A stretch of 15,556 nucleotides of DNA from positions 1 through 15,556 of the forward strand of contig CALADH010000080.1 of NCBI GenBank assembly GCA_937890745.1, read 5' to 3'. Below, one piece after another: positions 15,217-15,556 of this stretch. Positions within the stretch are counted from its first letter, which is position 1. Every line of letters starts with the position of its first letter. The stretch comes from Scybalocola_A sp900557175. Its GTDB lineage: Bacteria; Bacillota; Clostridia; Lachnospirales; Lachnospiraceae. Made by a program: the position numbers and the translations under genes. The notes beneath the pieces were generated by a model. It searched no databases. It saw only the letters and a program-made list of their open reading frames with translations, and had not been told where the DNA came from.

Positions 15217-15331
15217 AAAATCACCTCCGGTGCGTGAAGCCCTGCCTGCGGGCTGACAAACCTCAATTTACAACATTTAAGGCGCACAAAGTTCCCTCTG
15301 CACGCCCCTTCAGTCCACGAATGTTTATATC

Positions 15332-15556
15332 TTAATGATATACTTTTTCTGCGCTTAGTATTTCCTGAATCTTTTCCATTGGAAATCCTATAAGCTGTGC
15401 GATTTTATCCAAAGGCAGATTGTTTTCTATCATGCGGTCGATGATCATCTTTTGTCCAGCAAGTTCACCCTCTTGCCGGCCTTGGCTTAAACTGGCTTGT
15501 GCTGCCTTATCCGCTTTTTCCTGTGCCCAAAGTCTTAATCCTTCACACATATTACC
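15332..15556 (-). CDS. C-terminal part of an Rpn-family (PD-(D/E)XK) putative transposase/nuclease
   Basis: Only the last 75 or so codons are inside the window; the frame is open to the right edge. The visible part has an Ala/Gln/Glu/Gly-rich helix (SLSQGRQEGELAGQK) followed by MIIDRMIENNLPLDKIAQLIGFPMEKIQEIL. This is the usual ending of Rpn-type proteins: a GREEG-like linker, then a small helical domain ending in 'I.G.s.e.I..i'. Rpn proteins in E. coli are DNA endonucleases that promote RecA-independent recombination. The catalytic PD-(D/E)XK domain is outside the window, so activity cannot be judged. A 115-bp gap with no clear promoter separates it from the ATPase gene. Confidence 0.75.
   Translation of the reverse strand, partial: GNMCEGLRLWAQEKADKAAQASLSQGRQEGELAGQKMIIDRMIENNLPLDKIAQLIGFPMEKIQEILSAEKVYH

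Noticed and set aside
15238..15254. Hairpin agccc/gggct before the ATPase ribosome site
   Set aside because: Only 5 bp, with no competing structure or U-run; it could easily be chance.

Overview
The window looks like a chromosomal segment from a low-to-moderate GC Clostridia bacterium, most likely Lachnospiraceae. The pointers are strong AGGAGG-type ribosome sites, an infC-rpmI-rplT operon with a Gram-positive style attenuator leader, LPXTG-type surface proteins with a class C sortase, and the tail of an Rpn/PD-(D/E)XK transposase-like protein. Genus cannot be fixed from the sequence alone. Every gene I can support is on the minus strand, so the reading order is from the right end to the left end.

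Right end to centre: the 3' end of an Rpn-family protein (15332-15556); a 622-aa OLD-like ATPase with a TOPRIM-like C-terminus and a TTG start (13348-15216); a divergent ribose-5-phosphate isomerase A starting 3 nt after it; and a YcdX-like PHP-family metallohydrolase (11835-12587). The last three have short gaps and no visible terminators between them, so they are probably co-transcribed.

Centre: the translation operon infC-rpmI-rplT (10521-11639). Its sigma-A-type promoter overlaps the end of the PHP gene. A leader of about 170 nt follows, with a strong attenuator and a competing upstream segment, as expected for L20 autoregulation. IF-3 most likely starts at an ATT codon. A rho-independent terminator closes the operon at about 10473-10500.

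Left part: a gap of about 530 bp with an AT-rich promoter region and a 166-bp imperfect palindrome, followed by a four-gene sortase-assembled pilus operon. In transcription order it encodes a 2085-aa tip adhesin (with a fibro-slime-like domain and several CnaB-like modules), a 540-aa LPTTG backbone pilin, a class C sortase, and a 259-aa base pilin with an atypical PAKTG sorting motif. The sortase would link backbone pilins through lysine, the large protein would cap the fibre, and the small pilin would anchor it to the wall. A terminator follows, then a tRNA-Pro(TGG) gene with its own near-consensus promoter, and the 5' end of a small unrecognised gene at the left edge.

The best candidates for something undescribed are the palindrome in the pilus leader, the composite tip adhesin (triplicated N-terminal modules and a domain that appears inserted into another), and the cysteine-cluster OLD-like ATPase coupled to rpiA.
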